This document shows, piece after piece, positions 5,836 to 7,014 of a stretch of 7,014 nucleotides of DNA. The stretch is from Methylophaga sp. Lineage in GTDB: Bacteria; Pseudomonadota; Gammaproteobacteria; Nitrosococcales; Methylophagaceae. The translations under genes and the position numbers were made by a program. The notes beneath the pieces were generated by a model. That model was given only the letters and a program-made list of their open reading frames with translations, was not told where the DNA came from and searched no databases. Each line of letters begins with the position of its first letter. Position 1 is the first letter of the stretch. The stretch spans positions 1 through 7,014 of the forward strand of contig JABURN010000042.1 in NCBI GenBank assembly GCA_014762585.1. Reading direction: 5' to 3'.

Positions 5836-7014
<1,179 letters not shown>

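Overview
This window reads as ordinary chromosomal housekeeping DNA from a gammaproteobacterium. PurD, TsaC, HemF and HemN all look, from memory, closest to their gammaproteobacterial versions. The genes have moderate GC (roughly low to mid 50s %, judged by eye). No phage, transposase, CRISPR, toxin or defence gene is visible, and I do not see a new biological system here.

Layout. Positions 1-134 hold no gene, are AT-rich, and contain a strong intrinsic terminator (89-124) for the tRNA-Leu(UAA) gene on the minus strand (135-221). Three more minus-strand genes lie beyond it, in transcription order: a LOG-family nucleotide hydrolase (4265 to 3594), hemN for oxygen-independent coproporphyrinogen III oxidase (3510 to 2131), and a CLC chloride channel/transporter with C-terminal CBS domains (1992 to 277). 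On the plus strand, diverging from the LOG gene, are purD (4430-5719), tsaC (5836-6390) and hemF (from 6387, cut off by the window end). tsaC and hemF overlap by four bases and are probably translationally coupled.

How the genes relate. The window carries both routes for one step of haem synthesis, coproporphyrinogen III to protoporphyrinogen IX. HemF needs O2. HemN is a radical-SAM enzyme that works without O2. They sit on opposite strands about 2.9 kb apart. The hemN upstream region has a near-consensus FNR/ANR box (3584-3597), a good -10 element (3538-3543) and a perfect 19-nt palindrome (3519-3537) touching the hemN ribosome-binding site, so hemN is probably oxygen-controlled and may have a second regulator. 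purD (purine synthesis), tsaC (tRNA t6A modification) and the LOG gene (predicted nucleotide 5'-monophosphate hydrolase) are linked to haem genes by position only.

Points for a second look: the palindrome and FNR-like box at hemN, the non-canonical ion-pathway residues in the CLC protein, a degenerate dispersed palindromic repeat between hemN and clc, and the AT-rich flank just past the tRNA 3' end. All alignments to known proteins were made by eye from memory, and all regulatory sites are sequence-based predictions.
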